This document shows positions 62,855 through 64,000 of a stretch of DNA of 64,000 bases, in pieces. Source of the DNA: Pictodentalium vernedei. Taxonomy: Eukaryota; Mollusca; Scaphopoda; Dentaliida; Dentaliidae. How positions within the stretch are numbered: the stretch's first letter is position 1; the number at the start of each line of letters is the position of its first letter. The position numbers were made by a program, and so were the translations under genes. The stretch is taken from positions 382,770,718-382,834,717 of the forward strand of contig CM062290.1 in assembly GCA_031216915.1 (NCBI GenBank), in the 5' to 3' direction. The notes beneath the pieces were generated by a model. It ran no database searches. It was given only the letters and a program-made list of their open reading frames with translations, and was not told the DNA's origin.

Positions 62855-64000
62855 TGAAAAACAGGCTTTTAACTTTTTTAGGTCTAACTAAACCTAAAAA
62901 CAGATAGTTATGTCAGTTAGCTTGTCTATTTTGAACCATGTCAACACCAACAAGAGAAACACAAACTGAATGAATATCTCAACCAAATATGAAACTTGAT
63001 GTTTATGCACCAGTTTCAACTAGGCCTATCATCTTGATGTTCTTAATATATGATGGGAAAGTGTGGGGAATAGATCATGCATATGTCCATTTAATATACA
63101 GAAATTTATGACACATTTTACTTCAGAAAAGGGTAATTTAGAAGTTTCATTAAAATCGATTCATAAAACTTAGGAAACAAAAGAATTTCATTCAGAAATA
63201 AATAGTCAATCTATATAGTTAAGAAACTACCACAACTGAAACATTTACAAATATGTACATGTCTACTCGTTTGTAATAACTGTTCAAATGTTTCATCAAA
63301 ATCAGTTGATCATCCTATGTTCAAGAGAAGATAAATCATTTCAAACCTAATGCAACTTAAAAGTGTGGGAGTATATGCATGTATACTTGCCACTAATCGT
63401 GTTTGAAAAGTTTACTCAAAATCAGTTAATCTACCTTTGAGCAATGTCCGCAGGAAGAGAAGATGGTGAACGAAATGTGCCTAATAAACCAAGAGGAGAT
63501 AATTCAATTAAAAACCTGAAAATGAAGAAGTATACATATGTCTAATATTGCTAATGACTGTGAATGAGAACTTCTATAATAATGGATTTATAAACGAAGA
63601 ACGGGGTACACACACAAATTTATGTATTTTTTATCATGTTTGAAACCCATCAGGGTCCAGTAAATGTATATTGTCCTGAAAACAATATTTCGGCGGCATA
63701 TTACAAGAAAAAAAATTTCAGTAGGAAATGTCTGTGCCAGAGCATATTTTTTGTACCTCAAAAAAGCACACACACCCATACAACCGTATGACTTTTCCGA
63801 AAGCATGCCTTCACTCTTTCACCAAAGACATACTGAAAGCATGCCAAAGGTGTGCATAATATCTGTCATGCAGGGTTTTCAGAATTCTTGTTTAGACCTA
63901 TTTAACATGTACCAGACTCAAAATTTATCATGCCAGGAATGCAGCGACACAGACCTCAATTTGCAAGAGCCTCCCCCTCCCCAATGCTTTTTGAGAAGGA
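62855..64000. other. No gene seen; faint degenerate repeats
   Basis: Repeated words such as TTCATCAAAATCAGTTGATC / TTACTCAAAATCAGTTAATC / TTCATTAAAATCGATTCAT at about 130-bp spacing suggest an old tandem repeat. No coding motif. Confidence 0.45.

Overview
The window looks like a gene-poor, transposon-packed stretch of an invertebrate nuclear genome, most likely a marine bivalve or other mollusc. That is inference, drawn from the repeat style: elements opening AACAAGAGGC...GCTCACCTGA and closing GTCAGGTGAGCTAA, tRNA- and 5S-headed SINEs, DIRS, Ty3 and Tc1 elements, and long poly-C/poly-G runs. I recognise no ordinary host gene.

The centre is one complete Polinton/Maverick (polintovirus-like) element, 38472-61241 (22,770 bp), with perfect 6-bp target duplications (GAGGCA) and terminal inverted repeats of about 450-470 bp. 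Each repeat is itself a palindrome of about 300 bp carrying 7-8 copies of a 15-base motif. The element encodes the replication and virion set: protein-primed DNA polymerase B, FtsK/A32-like packaging ATPase, DDE integrase with chromodomain, penton-like minor capsid protein, major capsid protein, adenain-like protease and several small virion-type proteins. Its cargo is unusual: a histone-H4-like histone-fold protein, a double CCHC zinc-knuckle protein, a single-BIR (IAP-like) protein and a small basic protein. MCP, ATPase, BIR and zinc-knuckle genes are open; PolB, histone and protease each carry one in-frame stop; integrase, minor capsid and one small gene each carry a frameshift. A 5-kb block of host-type repeats, itself tandemly duplicated, sits between two divergent promoters of the element. 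Those promoters are inverted copies of each other.

Left of it: 1-2.4 kb interspersed repeats; 4.2-6.8 kb SINEs; 7.75-13.7 kb a second, heavily decayed Polinton broken by palindromic MITEs; 13.9-15.8 kb hAT-like, piggyBac-like and foldback elements; 16.1-17.2 kb a frameshifted Tc1/mariner transposase; 17.7-18.8 kb a foldback element with nested perfect palindromes; 19.6-23.4 kb a decayed Ty3/gypsy element; 23.4-24.2 kb a MITE pair; 24.5-25.6 kb a second Tc1-like relic; 26.3-30.7 kb a DIRS-type retroelement; 30.8-33 kb LINE, Cys-rich and MITE relics; 33.1-38.1 kb SINEs, nested hAT/piggyBac MITEs, a 90-bp minisatellite and a Tc1 fragment. Right of it: a 150-bp-period tandem repeat and low-complexity DNA to the end.

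Within the Polinton, the left third holds regulatory or nucleic-acid-binding cargo (basic protein, histone fold, zinc knuckle) and the right two thirds a rightward array of replication, packaging, integration, capsid and maturation genes with short gaps or small overlaps.
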